From: Bryobacteraceae bacterium
GTDB lineage: Bacteria > Acidobacteriota > Terriglobia > Bryobacterales > Bryobacteraceae
Assembly (NCBI GenBank): GCA_026129905.1
Contig: JAHCHE010000027.1
Location: 1-64,000, forward strand
Direction of reading: 5' to 3'
DNA length: 64,000 bases
Every line of letters begins with the position of its first letter. The stretch's first letter is position 1. Shown piece by piece: positions 19,032 to 28,188 of this stretch. The position numbers and the translations under genes are program-made. Under the pieces are notes generated by a model. The model was not told the DNA's origin and did no database searches. It was given only the letters and a program-made list of their open reading frames with translations.

Positions 19032-21749
19032 TTACTCGGAACGTCCGGAGCCGCGGCGCCACGGCAGCAGCCAGTCCAAGAGGCTCGATCGCAGGTCCAG
19101 TCCTTCCAGCAGCCACAAGTCGGTGTCCATCCGGATCACGGTGGTGGCGAAACTCAGGCCGTCAGGCGCCATGCTCACGCTCATCGTGCCTTCAATCGGC
19201 GCCGCGACAACCTGCGCTGGGGGCCACTCGACAATCTTGCGAAACTCGCCGGTTCGCCAGTCCAACATGCCCAACGTCGCTCCGGGCGGCTGAAGGAGGC
19301 CGACGTACAAATGCGATCCGTCCTTGCTCCACAGGCCGATCGGCAAATACTGCCGGCCCAGGTTCCGTTCCTGCATGCCGTCTTCGGAGACGATCGCCAG
19401 CCCGTCCGGGCTTCCGCAGACGATCCACCCGCCCGCCGGCGACCAGGATGGGGTTTCCGCGCAGCCCCGCTGGAGGATCACCTGTCCGGGCAGGTTCGCG
19501 CCCACCCGCGTCTTTACCAGCGAGACGCGCCCGTCGCGAAGCTCCTGGTGCGCGATCCACCTCCCGTCCGGCGACCACGAGGGAGACCGGGCGTAGACCC
19601 CTTCCGCCGTCAGGCGCACGGGTACGCCGCCGACCACCGGCGCGATCCAGACGGAGGAAAGCTGTGTTTCGCTCCGGACCGAGAACGCCAGCCTCGCGCC
19701 GTCGGGAGAGAAGACGGGACTTTGAAAACCGGTAACCTTCAGGCCCGGGAAGGCGCGCGGCGATACCGCCACGTGCTCCCGGCGGGTGTCGCGGTTTTGC
19801 ACCCGGATCTCCTGTTCACCGCCGATGTCGGTCGCGTAAGCGAACTCCGGCGCCACTGGAGACCACGTCAACCACGCTTCAAACCGCCGGCTGGCCCGCA
19901 GCGGGCGCGGCGGCGAGCCGTCGATGGGAACGTCGATGACGTCGTAGTTCAGCGCGCCGGAGGTGTAAAGGATGCTCCTGCCGTCCGCCGAAACCGATGG
20001 GTAGTACTGCCGCCCGTCGCCCGCCGTGACCGGGTACGCCCTGTCGGACTCGCTGTCGGCCACCCACAGCCTTCCCCGGGTATTGACGGCGTCGACCAGC
20101 GCCAGCGCCACGTGACGGCTATCGGGGAACCAACTGAAGCTCGGCGCCGCGTCCCGCAGCAGCGGCTCGAACACCCGCCGGGGCTCCTCGTCGCCGCCGG
20201 GAAACGGCAAAATCCACGCTTCCGGACCTTCGGTGCGGTAAAACGACGCCATCAGTTTCGAGCCATCCGGCGCCCAACCCAGATAGGCCACGCCGAACGT
20301 CCCTGTCACCTCGAACGGCGAGGGCTCGTACTTTTGCGGAGCGGCGCCCGGCGGCGAGGAAAGCCACACCGAGCTAATCGTATCCCCCTCGCCGCGCGTG
20401 GACCGCCAAATGGCGAGCGTCTTGCCGTCAGGCGAAAGCGAGGCCGCGGAAATCGACAGCGATTCCCCGGGGCCGGTAAAGACGGGCTCCGGATCACCGC
20501 CCGCCCGCGCCACCGTCCACAACCGGCGTCGCCAGAGGAAGTAGATCCTGTTGCCGTCGGGCGACCAGAACGGCAGATTCGCCCCCGGGCCCGGGCCCAG
20601 CGCCGTAAGCTGAACCGGCGCCGGAGCGCCGAGGCTCTTCACGAAGACCTGCCCGGTCAATCCGACCAGCGCGACATATGCGACGCTGCGGCCGTCCGGC
20701 GACCACGCGCCCTGCATCTCCGGCTCATCCCCGCTGGCGATGGGCCGGAACGTGAAGGCGGAGATATCTGGTCCTCGCGGCGCGATCGCCGCCAGAACAA
20801 AGGCGATGGCGAACAAAGCGGCGATCGCCCACGGCAGGATGGCGCGCCACCGCGGGGGCCGTCTTTCTCCTTCACTTGGCGGCGCGCTTACGGCCGCCAC
20901 CCCCGACGCCGTGGACGTCAGCGCCCGGAGCGCGAACGACAGGTCCCCCGCCGACTGAAAGCGCTGTTCCGGGTTCTTTTCAATGCACCGGGCCACGATG
21001 CGCGCCATATTCGCCGACACGGCTTCCGGCAACCGCGGCGGCTCCTGCCGCAGAATGGCCGACAGCGTCTCCACCGGCGTATCGGCGCGAAACGGCCGCG
21101 TTCCCGACAGCATCTCGTAGAGGATCGAGCCGAAGCTGAAGATGTCGGACCGGGGATCCGCCGGCACGCCCCGTACCTGTTCGGGCGACATGTACGCTAC
21201 CGTTCCCACGATCATCCCGGGGCGGGTAGCGATAGCGGTGATGGTCGAGCTGACCGCTCGAGGCAGCTCGAGGTGGCGGGCCAGTCCGAAATCGAGCAGC
21301 TTCACCAGGCCCGACCGCGTGATCATCACGTTCTCCGGCTTCAGGTCCCGGTGAACGATGGACGCGGCGTGCGCCGCCGCCAGGGCGTCGGCGACTTGCG
21401 ACGCAATATCGATCGCCTCCCGCCGGCCCATTGCGCCGCGCTCCATCCGCGCGCGCAGCGTCTCCCCTTCGACGATCTCGGAAACGATGTACGAGACGCC
21501 GTCCACGTTGCCGACATCGAAGACGGCCACGATGTTGGGGTGTTTGAGCGCTCCGGCGGTGCGAGCCTCGTGTTCAAAACGTTCCTTGCGGTCGGGGTCT
21601 GTGGCGAGCTCGGGAGGCAGAACCTTCAGCGCGACCTCGCGGCCCAGTCGAGTATCCCGCGCTCGATAGACCCTTCCCATGCCGCCCGTCCCGAGCAGCG
21701 CGACGATTTCGTAGGGCCCGACACAACCGCCCGGCTGTAGCTTGATCAC
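19032..21749 (-). CDS. Ser/Thr protein kinase with PD40/TolB-like propeller (paralogue)
   Basis: A 905-residue paralogue of the next gene in the operon, with the same order of parts: kinase domain (Gly loop GTGGMGRVY, Lys42, HRDLKPEN 133-140, DFG 153-155), one transmembrane helix near 305-325, and PD40 repeats with WSPDG/FSPDG motifs. It starts with GTG at 21749. The two proteins are similar throughout yet clearly diverged, so the duplication is old. They may phosphorylate each other or respond to different ligands; this is inference. Confidence 0.88.
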   Translation of the reverse strand: MIKLQPGGCVGPYEIVALLGTGGMGRVYRARDTRLGREVALKVLPPELATDPDRKERFEHEARTAGALKHPNIVAVFDVGNVDGVSYIVSEIVEGETLRARMERGAMGRREAIDIASQVADALAAAHAASIVHRDLKPENVMITRSGLVKLLDFGLARHLELPRAVSSTITAIATRPGMIVGTVAYMSPEQVRGVPADPRSDIFSFGSILYEMLSGTRPFRADTPVETLSAILRQEPPRLPEAVSANMARIVARCIEKNPEQRFQSAGDLSFALRALTSTASGVAAVSAPPSEGERRPPRWRAILPWAIAALFAIAFVLAAIAPRGPDISAFTFRPIASGDEPEMQGAWSPDGRSVAYVALVGLTGQVFVKSLGAPAPVQLTALGPGPGANLPFWSPDGNRIYFLWRRRLWTVARAGGDPEPVFTGPGESLSISAASLSPDGKTLAIWRSTRGEGDTISSVWLSSPPGAAPQKYEPSPFEVTGTFGVAYLGWAPDGSKLMASFYRTEGPEAWILPFPGGDEEPRRVFEPLLRDAAPSFSWFPDSRHVALALVDAVNTRGRLWVADSESDRAYPVTAGDGRQYYPSVSADGRSILYTSGALNYDVIDVPIDGSPPRPLRASRRFEAWLTWSPVAPEFAYATDIGGEQEIRVQNRDTRREHVAVSPRAFPGLKVTGFQSPVFSPDGARLAFSVRSETQLSSVWIAPVVGGVPVRLTAEGVYARSPSWSPDGRWIAHQELRDGRVSLVKTRVGANLPGQVILQRGCAETPSWSPAGGWIVCGSPDGLAIVSEDGMQERNLGRQYLPIGLWSKDGSHLYVGLLQPPGATLGMLDWRTGEFRKIVEWPPAQVVAAPIEGTMSVSMAPDGLSFATTVIRMDTDLWLLEGLDLRSSLLDWLLPWRRGSGRSE

Positions 21750-21870
21750 GGTAGACCTTCATTATGTCTCTCCGGTAGACGCAATGATGTCTCCCGATCC
21801 GGCACGTGGCGCGAACACTCGTGTTCGTCGCGTCGCCACTCCTGCCGACGCTGGGCTGATGGGCCGGATT

Positions 21871-22323
21871 TCAGCGGACGCTAAGGCGAAAGTCGAACGC
21901 CACCGTCAGGGCTGCCCAGAACGCCACGGCTGCTCCGCCGGCGGTGGCGGCGAGCGCCAGCATCGGCCCGGAGGGCGGTCCGGGCAAGCCGAATATCTGA
22001 AGGAAGACGCGCGCCGCCAGCAGGCCAGCGGCCGCCAGGGAGGCGAAGCCGGCGACATCCAGCCACGCGAGCCAGTAAGTGTTGCGCATGGGAAGGACGG
22101 TGTCCCTGCGGGCGTGTTCGATCGTCCGCGCGACGAGCGAGTCCGGAGTCCGGGGCGGTTCGAATTGCGAGGCTAGCACGCTGTCGAGCGAGCGCGAGGC
22201 GGCCAGCGCGCCCGCGCAGGCGGCGCAGTTGGCTGAATGTTGTTCAAAGGCCGCGCGCCGCTCCTGGTCGAGCGCGCCGTCGAGATATTCCCAAACAAGA
22301 TCCTCAGCTTCGTGGCACTTCAT
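21871..22323 (-). CDS. Anti-sigma factor with zf-HC2 domain
   Basis: About 150 residues. The N-terminus is a zinc-binding anti-sigma domain (CHEAEDL near residue 3 and HSANCAAC near 28-35, giving the HxxxCxxC pattern). Two hydrophobic segments in the C-terminal half anchor it in the inner membrane. Its ATG overlaps the stop of the upstream ECF sigma gene (ATGA, 22320-22323), the usual arrangement for a sigma/anti-sigma pair. It probably holds the sigma factor inactive until an envelope signal is received. Confidence 0.85.
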   Translation of the reverse strand: MKCHEAEDLVWEYLDGALDQERRAAFEQHSANCAACAGALAASRSLDSVLASQFEPPRTPDSLVARTIEHARRDTVLPMRNTYWLAWLDVAGFASLAAAGLLAARVFLQIFGLPGPPSGPMLALAATAGGAAVAFWAALTVAFDFRLSVR

Positions 22324-22880
22324 AGGAGATTCTTTCCGGCCGCCAGTGTACGGCCCGGCCCATTCGAGGCGGACTGTTGCTCCTCGAGCGCATCGCGGAG
22401 TTGCTTTCTCGCGCGGCGGAGGTGCGTCTTGACCGTGGCCACCGGCAGGTCCAGCATTCGCGCCACCGTCTCGCACGACTTGTCCTCGAAGTAGAACAAT
22501 TCGAGCGCCTGGCGGTATTTCCCGGGGAGGCGGCGCAGCGCGAGTTCGAGATCGATTGAAGCGCGCGCCGGGGCGGGAGTGGGCGGATCACTGTGCGACT
22601 CGCCGAGGCGGTTGTCCGCCGCAAGCGTCCTGGCTCGGCTAAAGCACACGTTGCGAGCAATCGCGTAAACCCAGGTGGACGGAGAGGATCTGCCCTCAAA
22701 ATAGGGCAGTGCGCGCCACACCCGCAGAAAGGCGTCCTGGGCGGCGTCTTGCGCCAATCCTTCGTCGCGTAACAGCGAAAACGCCAGCCGGAACACCTTG
22801 TGCTGCAGCGACGGAACCAGGAGTTCGAACGCTTCCAGAAAGCGTCCGGCCGCAAGGTGTTGCCGAACCCGATCTTCCAC
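22320..22880 (-). CDS. ECF RNA polymerase sigma factor
   Basis: A 186-residue sigma-70 family protein. Region 2 (about 20-90) contains DAAQDAFLRVWRALPYF and STWVYAIARN. Region 4 (about 110-165) contains the helix-turn-helix ETVARMLDLPVATVKTHLRRARKQL. It directs RNA polymerase to stress- or signal-specific promoters and is coupled by a four-base overlap to its anti-sigma factor. An inverted repeat just upstream (22918-22940) may belong to its own promoter region. It reads divergently from the DUF6249-like gene. Confidence 0.92.
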   Translation of the reverse strand: MEDRVRQHLAAGRFLEAFELLVPSLQHKVFRLAFSLLRDEGLAQDAAQDAFLRVWRALPYFEGRSSPSTWVYAIARNVCFSRARTLAADNRLGESHSDPPTPAPARASIDLELALRRLPGKYRQALELFYFEDKSCETVARMLDLPVATVKTHLRRARKQLRDALEEQQSASNGPGRTLAAGKNLL

Positions 22881-22917
22881 CTGTTTCTTGACTTTAGACT
22901 ACCGGCGCGAGTGGCAA

Positions 22918-22940
22918 AGTTTCACCATGGCGGTGAAACT
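22918..22940. promoter_or_regulatory. Perfect 9-bp inverted repeat between divergent genes
   Basis: AGTTTCACC-atggc-GGTGAAACT is a perfect 9-bp inverted repeat with a 5-base centre between the sigma gene and the DUF6249-like gene. On each strand the TGAAAC half resembles an ECF -35 element, with a GTC 19 bases further on, longer than the usual 16-17. It could be a shared autoregulatory promoter or operator for the divergent pair; the spacing leaves this uncertain. Confidence 0.4.
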
Positions 22941-22987
22941 CCGACCCCGGCGGCCGGAGTCTTAAGGCAGGACAGAAAGGAACGTCA

Positions 22988-23392
22988 ATGGAGGATTTCA
23001 TCCCCTTGCTCATCCCGGTAATCGCGACCGTCGGTCTGGTGGCGATTGTGATCGTAATGCTGGTCCTGCGAGGTCAAAGGGCGCGAATGCTGCACCAGGA
23101 ACGCCTGGCGGCGATCGAGAAAGGAATCGAGATTCCGCCGGAACTGCTCTCCGATTCCACTCCGTTGACTCCGAACGCTTGCCTGCTGCGCGGTCTGATC
23201 TGGACCCTGGTTGGCGCAGCCGTGGCGGTCTTCTTCGTCGCCATGGCCGCGTCGGAGGGCGATGCCGAGTTGTACGCCGCTTCGGCGATCGGGCTTGTCC
23301 CTGTCGGCGTCGGCGTTGCCTACCTGGTCTGCTACCGGAAATTGCAGCGCGAAGCCGGCGTCAAGCAGGACGAGGCCGCCGCGCGGCTCTGA
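22988..23392 (+). CDS. DUF6249-like small membrane protein
   Basis: A 134-residue protein with an N-terminal transmembrane helix (about 8-28), a basic stretch with HQERLAAIEKGIEIPPEL, and two further hydrophobic helices (about 68-86 and 93-112). The EKGIEIPPE segment after the first helix is typical of the DUF6249 family seen next to ECF sigma/anti-sigma genes. A Shine-Dalgarno AAAGGA lies upstream of the ATG. Function is unknown. Divergent from the sigma gene across about 107 bases. Confidence 0.75.
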   Translation: MEDFIPLLIPVIATVGLVAIVIVMLVLRGQRARMLHQERLAAIEKGIEIPPELLSDSTPLTPNACLLRGLIWTLVGAAVAVFFVAMAASEGDAELYAASAIGLVPVGVGVAYLVCYRKLQREAGVKQDEAAARL

Positions 23393-23405
23393 AACAGCCT
23401 GCCCT

Positions 23406-23825
23406 CTACGGGATCTTCAGGACCTGCCCTACCTTGATGAGGTTCGGATCCTTGAGTTGGTCGCGATTGGCGTCGAAGATCTTCATGTACTGGTTGGCGT
23501 CGCCGTAGAACTGCTTGCTGACCTTTGATAGCGTGTCGCCGGGCTGCACGGAATAGGTCCGGACTTCGGCGGCCGGTGGCGCAGCCGTTTTTGCCGGCGG
23601 CGCGAGGCTGGGATCGACGGTGATGTCGCAGGTAAGGTCGGCGTACTTGGGATCGATGAGCTTAATCTGATCCCACACTTTGTTCTTGACCTCCTGGGAG
23701 GGCGCGGCGCCCCGTACGAACAGTTTTTCGTTTTCCAGATGTACGTTCTGAAGCCGCACGCCGAGCGTGGGCATCAGGTTCAAGGCGGCCTGGTACTTCA
23801 GCTTCAGTTGCTCAAGACGGTCCAT
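23406..23825 (-). CDS. LysM-domain protein with BON-like N-terminal part
   Basis: A 139-residue protein without a clear signal peptide. The N-terminal half (about 20-72) resembles a BON-type fold (VHLENEKLFVRGAAPSQEVKNKVW). A Pro/Ala linker leads to a C-terminal LysM domain (about 89-138, YSVQPGDTLSKVSKQFYGD...LIKVGQVLKIP). The order BON-LysM matches the Kbp/YgaU type of cytoplasmic proteins, one of which binds potassium; that similarity is by architecture only. It converges on the DUF6249-like gene with a 13-base gap. Confidence 0.82.
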   Translation of the reverse strand: MDRLEQLKLKYQAALNLMPTLGVRLQNVHLENEKLFVRGAAPSQEVKNKVWDQIKLIDPKYADLTCDITVDPSLAPPAKTAAPPAAEVRTYSVQPGDTLSKVSKQFYGDANQYMKIFDANRDQLKDPNLIKVGQVLKIP

Positions 23826-24083
23826 CGACTCCTCCAGATTCGTGAGTGTTGCGAGGAACGGAAAGTCCCCCCATAGGCAACTCCGCGCGCGTGGTCCGCG
23901 CGCCGAAGCCTATGGTAGCACGCTCCGCGCCGGCGGCGGCTCCGATATGGGGCGGAATGGCGTCGGCACGAGGGCGCACGCCTGGAGAAGACGCGAAAGA
24001 GCTTTGGGGACGGGCGGTCCCGGCGCCCCGATCGTCGAGGCCGTTTGGGATCTGGTCTTACCTTTAGCGGCGATGAGTCTTTG

Positions 24084-26003
24084 TCAGCGCGCCACCGTTA
24101 TGAACTTGCCTCCGGGGCTGCGGACGCCTTCGATCTCAACCGTGAGTTCGTAATCGCCACTCGGCAGATCGGGAACCACAACGTTGAACTGGTAAAGACC
24201 GGCCATGACGAGGCCGGCGAACTGCACCGTAACATCCGCGGAACCGAAGCGGACGGTTGCTCTCTCCGCCAGCGGCAGCGGCTGTACGATCAGCTTGCCG
24301 TCAGGAATCTCAGGACTCGTTTCTCCGCCGCCCGTACCGTACAACTGAATCATGTTGCCGGGAGCGGCGGGTCGAGTGACCAGGGCGGGGCCGAACAGGC
24401 CTGCTTTGCCCACATAGGCGCCATCCAAGTGCACCGCGGCCACATACTTGCCACCCTCCGGAGAGAGCATGAAGAACCCGGGAGAACAATGCCGCATGGC
24501 GACAATCGCAGTCTCAGATGTTCCCTGATTCGTCCGGACCTGCACCGTGATATTGCCTTCGGTTCTGTCCGTTGGCGCCAACGCATTAATCTGTCCGGGG
24601 CTGACATAGGAGACGTAAGCGGACTTGCCATTCACCATCACGCTCACGCCGTCGAGTTGGCTCGGAAGATTGCTGCCGCTGAAGTCGGAGCCGGCCCACG
24701 AGCGAGTGGTGCTGGATAGATTCGCGCCGAAGATCGAGATCCAGCCCTGCGGCGCGATTGTCTCTTCGAACGTTGCCCCATGTCTTACGCCTTTGCTCGC
24801 GATGGAGGGGCGCTGCCCGTTGCCGCTGCCGATCTGGTGCGTAACCGACAGGGAACCGGTGTTGTCGTCATAAGCGCCGGGATCGCCGTGGAACAGCGGC
24901 GCATCCGCGATGCCGAGAAACAGGCGTGTGGCGGTCGCAGGTATTCCGAACTGCTGGACAGCGCCGGACCCCTCTCCCGTCTTCCCGTCGCCGATAAAGA
25001 AGACCTGGCCGATGTCCGGAGACAGAGTCTCGAACGAGTGGTTGGAGCTGAAGTCGAGCCGTGCCGGCGCGGGATCCGCTGGAACCCTGTCGTCCAGGAA
25101 GACGCCCGCCAGGAACATGCTGCGGCTGGAGTCAATGATGCCCGCGATTCCATTGAGGCTATTGATGTCGGTGCTGCCGCCGGCGCAGGTATCCGCGCCG
25201 TCGGGTCCGTTCGATGTGACGCCGTCGCACGAGATTGAGCCGGTGACGGAGGGAAACCTCACCATCTGGCCCCCGGCGGCTGAGAAGCGAATGACGACCG
25301 GCAGAACGCCGCCGCCGCTTTCATCGACGCTGGAGCGGCCCGCTGCAAAGATGTTGGCTCGGGCGTCCACCACGCCCGCATCGCCCTCCACCTGGTAGTT
25401 GACGGTCATCACGCCGGTGTTATCGTCGTAAGCGCCCGGCGGTCCGATAAAGCCGAATGCATCCGCAATGCCGAGAAAGAGCCGGGTGGCGCCGGCCGGC
25501 ACAGTGAACTGCTGCGCTACGCCATTCGCAGCTTTGCCGTCGCCGATGAAGAAGACCTGGGCAACCTTCGGCGAGAGCGTCGCGAAATCATGATTCCCCG
25601 TAAAGTTGAGCCTCTCGGGCGCCGGGTCCGCCGGCGCGGCGCTCGTCAGAAAGACGCCGACCAGGAACATGCTGCGGTCTTCGTCCAAAATGCCGGCTAT
25701 GCCGTCGAGACTCTCAATGTCGGTGGCGCCGCCGGCGCAGGTTTCGGAGCCGTCGGGTCCAGCCGTGTCGACGCCGTCGCAGGAGACCCGGCCGGAGACG
25801 CTTTGAAACGAGACCGACCGGCTGCCCGCCCCGAGCGACGCCATTGCCGGCAGAACGCCGCCGCCGCTGGAATCGACGTCCGGGCGTCCGGAGGCAAAGA
25901 TGTTCGCCTTCGCGTCAACCTGAAGTGTTCCTGTCTGAGCCGCGGCGCCCAGAGACAGGATAGCGAGCAGCGCTGAGATCGTACTGTATCGAAAGATAGA
26001 CAT
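24084..26003 (-). CDS. Exported protein with two lectin-like repeats and TIGR03437 C-terminal domain
   Basis: About 639 residues with a signal peptide (about 1-24, ends LGAAAQ). Two homologous segments of about 190 residues follow, each with ANIFA(S/A)GR..VD, CDGV, TCAGG.TDI and a final RLFLGIADA..AYDDNTG motif. That last motif resembles the Ca-dependent galactose-binding fold of LecA-type proteins. The C-terminal about 230 residues match the Solibacter-type TIGR03437 domain (SPGQINA, SPGFFML, LYGTGGG, QFNVVVP). Function is unknown; likely secreted or surface carbohydrate binding. The start at 26003 has AGAGG upstream and begins the signal peptide. Confidence 0.8.
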   Translation of the reverse strand: MSIFRYSTISALLAILSLGAAAQTGTLQVDAKANIFASGRPDVDSSGGGVLPAMASLGAGSRSVSFQSVSGRVSCDGVDTAGPDGSETCAGGATDIESLDGIAGILDEDRSMFLVGVFLTSAAPADPAPERLNFTGNHDFATLSPKVAQVFFIGDGKAANGVAQQFTVPAGATRLFLGIADAFGFIGPPGAYDDNTGVMTVNYQVEGDAGVVDARANIFAAGRSSVDESGGGVLPVVIRFSAAGGQMVRFPSVTGSISCDGVTSNGPDGADTCAGGSTDINSLNGIAGIIDSSRSMFLAGVFLDDRVPADPAPARLDFSSNHSFETLSPDIGQVFFIGDGKTGEGSGAVQQFGIPATATRLFLGIADAPLFHGDPGAYDDNTGSLSVTHQIGSGNGQRPSIASKGVRHGATFEETIAPQGWISIFGANLSSTTRSWAGSDFSGSNLPSQLDGVSVMVNGKSAYVSYVSPGQINALAPTDRTEGNITVQVRTNQGTSETAIVAMRHCSPGFFMLSPEGGKYVAAVHLDGAYVGKAGLFGPALVTRPAAPGNMIQLYGTGGGETSPEIPDGKLIVQPLPLAERATVRFGSADVTVQFAGLVMAGLYQFNVVVPDLPSGDYELTVEIEGVRSPGGKFITVAR

Positions 26004-26033
26004 TCCTCTTGCCTCTACCTCTAAGGCTGAGTT

Positions 26034-26063
26034 ATGGTAATCGAGGCCCGCCTTGGGCGTCAA
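26034..26063 (-). promoter_or_regulatory. Candidate sigma-70 promoter
   Basis: On the minus strand TTGACG (26058-26063) and TACCAT (26034-26039) are separated by 18 bases and lie just upstream of the gene starting at 26003. The -35 is one base from consensus; the -10 matches 4 of 6. Confidence 0.4.
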
Positions 26064-26174
26064 GAGCATAAGGTTCAATAGTGTTAAATCAGCAGCGCGC
26101 TTCCCACGTCCGCATGCTATACTTGATCTCTTCTAAAATAACGGGACCTGATTCTCTGTAGTTGGAGGGATTGT

Positions 26175-28145
26175 ATGGAGCAGAGACTCCTTCCGACGCT
26201 GCTGAGTCTGTTGCTGCTGCTCACCATCGTCTTTGTGTTTGCTCTTCCGAATGCGGTTGCCTCCGATTCCCTATCCGGCGCTCCTCTCCTTGCGCTCGGC
26301 GACAATCTCATCGTCAACGGCGATGGGGAAGGCGGGGCCGGAAGCACGGACTGTTCGGGTCCAGTGCCCGTACCGGGCTGGACAACGACAGGCAACGTCC
26401 GCGTATGTCGTTATGGCGCGGGCTTCGACTATCCGAGACCGGACGATCCGGGGCCGGCTGCGCGTGGTCAAAACTTCTTCGCCGGCGGCCCCTTCGATGA
26501 GAAATCGTCCGCGACTCAGGTGATCAACGCCGCGTCGCTGGCCGGCGACATTGACCGAGGCGTTTGGTACCACCTTTCGGCGTGGCTCGGCGGGTTTGCG
26601 GATCAGAACGACAGCGCCGTGGTGCGAGTGACCTTCAAGAACGCCCAGGGCGTAGGGCTTTCCAGTGTGGCGCTCGGGCCGGTGCTCGACACCGACCGAA
26701 ACGACCAGACCTCGCTGCTTTACCGCGAACGGGCGGGTTCCGTACCCGCTGGCGCCCGCTCAATCGAGGTGGTCATGGAAATGACGCGGGACGAGGGCAA
26801 CTCCAACGACGGATACCTGGATAATCTCTCGCTGGTGCTGGGCGGGGCGCCGCCGACGGGGGTGAACCTGCTATTGAACGGCGATGCCGAGGCGGGCCAG
26901 GGTGACGCTGCCTGTGAGAACGTGCTGGCTGTGCCGAACTGGACGTTGACCGGCAGGGTACGCGTGTGCAACTACGGCGCGGGAGAGGACTATCCGCGAG
27001 CCAACGATCCGGGGCCGGCCAGCCGCGGCCGCAATTTCTTCGCCGGAGGCCCGGACGACGTGAAGTCGACGGCTACCCAGGTTATCGACCTTGGCGCGTT
27101 CGCCAGCGCCATCGACAGCGGACTTGGATACGCGCTGTCGGGCTGGCTCGGGGGATTCGATGGGCAGGAGGACAACGCGGCATTGAAGTTGGTGTTCAAA
27201 GATCGCGCAGGGATAACGCTTGGGTCGGTTTCTATCGGTCCCGTTACGAGCAGCGACCGGGAAGGGGCAACCGGATTCGTCTACCGCGAGGTCAAGGGCA
27301 CAGCGCCGCGGAACGCTCGGACGGCGGAGGCCGTACTGGAAATGACGCGGACGGAAGGCGTCTCCAATGACGGTTATGCGGACAACCTCTCCTTCACGCT
27401 CGGAGAAAGCGGAGAGGGCAGTCTGACGATTGTGAATGGCGCCAGCTATGTGGCGCCGATCGCGGCAGGGTCCTGGGCGGCCATTTTTGGCGCAAGCCTG
27501 GCGGCTGCCACGGTCAGCGCGCCGTCGATTCCACTACCGAACCAACTGGGCGACGTGACCGTGAGTATGAACGGCAAGCCGTCGCCTCTCCTTTTCGTCT
27601 CGCCGGCGCAGATCAACGCGCAGGTTCCGTGGGATGTGCTCCCCAGCGGAAGCACTGCAGGACCGGCGGCTGTCAGCGTGATGAGAGGCGGTTCCGTGGT
27701 GGCGCAGGGAACGGTTCAGGTCGCGCCCGCCTCGCCCGGGATTTTCGCGCTCCAGGCGGGGGACAAGCTGCTGGCCGTCTCGGTAAACGCTGATGGAAGC
27801 CTGACGCAAGCGGCCGGAGCGGTTCCGGGGATGGCGTGCCGCGCCGCGAGAGCCGGCGACACGATCATCTTGTACGCGAACGCCCTGGGCGCGGTGAGCC
27901 CCGCCGCGCAATCCGGCAACAACTCAATGGACGCGCTTCGGATGACGACTTCTGTTCCTCAAGTGCTGATTGGGGGCCGCGCGGCAACCGTGGCGTTTTC
28001 CGGGCTCTCGCCGCAGTTTGTTGGCGTGAATCAGCTAAATGTTGTCGTCCCAGCGGGTGTGGCGGCTTCGTCATACGCGCCGGTTCAAATTGTCGCCGGC
28101 GGCATTACATCGTCCGACCGGGTGACGATCGCCTTAACCAACTGA
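26175..28145 (+). CDS. Exported protein with two CBM-like repeats and TIGR03437 C-terminal domain
   Basis: A 656-residue protein with a long hydrophobic signal peptide (about 1-29). Two tandem domains of about 190 residues (each starting LIVNGD/LLNGDAE..G, with VRVC.YGAG..YPR..DPGP..RG.NFFAGGP and DNLS at the end) resemble galactose-binding jelly-roll modules. The C-terminus (about 425-656) is a TIGR03437 domain (SYVAPIAAGSWAAIFG, SPAQINAQVPWD, NQLNVVVPAG). It is divergent from the gene ending at 24084 and shares only the C-terminal domain type with it. GGAGG lies upstream of the ATG. Probable surface or secreted binding protein. Confidence 0.82.
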   Translation: MEQRLLPTLLSLLLLLTIVFVFALPNAVASDSLSGAPLLALGDNLIVNGDGEGGAGSTDCSGPVPVPGWTTTGNVRVCRYGAGFDYPRPDDPGPAARGQNFFAGGPFDEKSSATQVINAASLAGDIDRGVWYHLSAWLGGFADQNDSAVVRVTFKNAQGVGLSSVALGPVLDTDRNDQTSLLYRERAGSVPAGARSIEVVMEMTRDEGNSNDGYLDNLSLVLGGAPPTGVNLLLNGDAEAGQGDAACENVLAVPNWTLTGRVRVCNYGAGEDYPRANDPGPASRGRNFFAGGPDDVKSTATQVIDLGAFASAIDSGLGYALSGWLGGFDGQEDNAALKLVFKDRAGITLGSVSIGPVTSSDREGATGFVYREVKGTAPRNARTAEAVLEMTRTEGVSNDGYADNLSFTLGESGEGSLTIVNGASYVAPIAAGSWAAIFGASLAAATVSAPSIPLPNQLGDVTVSMNGKPSPLLFVSPAQINAQVPWDVLPSGSTAGPAAVSVMRGGSVVAQGTVQVAPASPGIFALQAGDKLLAVSVNADGSLTQAAGAVPGMACRAARAGDTIILYANALGAVSPAAQSGNNSMDALRMTTSVPQVLIGGRAATVAFSGLSPQFVGVNQLNVVVPAGVAASSYAPVQIVAGGITSSDRVTIALTN

Positions 28146-28188
28146 CAAACACATCCCGCCTTCTCGACACCGCGGGAGGAGAACCTCG

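Noticed and set aside
17373-21740. Very long plus-strand open frame antisense to the two kinases
   Set aside because: It is a shadow of GC-rich codon bias on the other strand: Arg/Pro/His-rich composition, no domain and no ribosome-binding site, while the minus strand carries complete kinase motifs.
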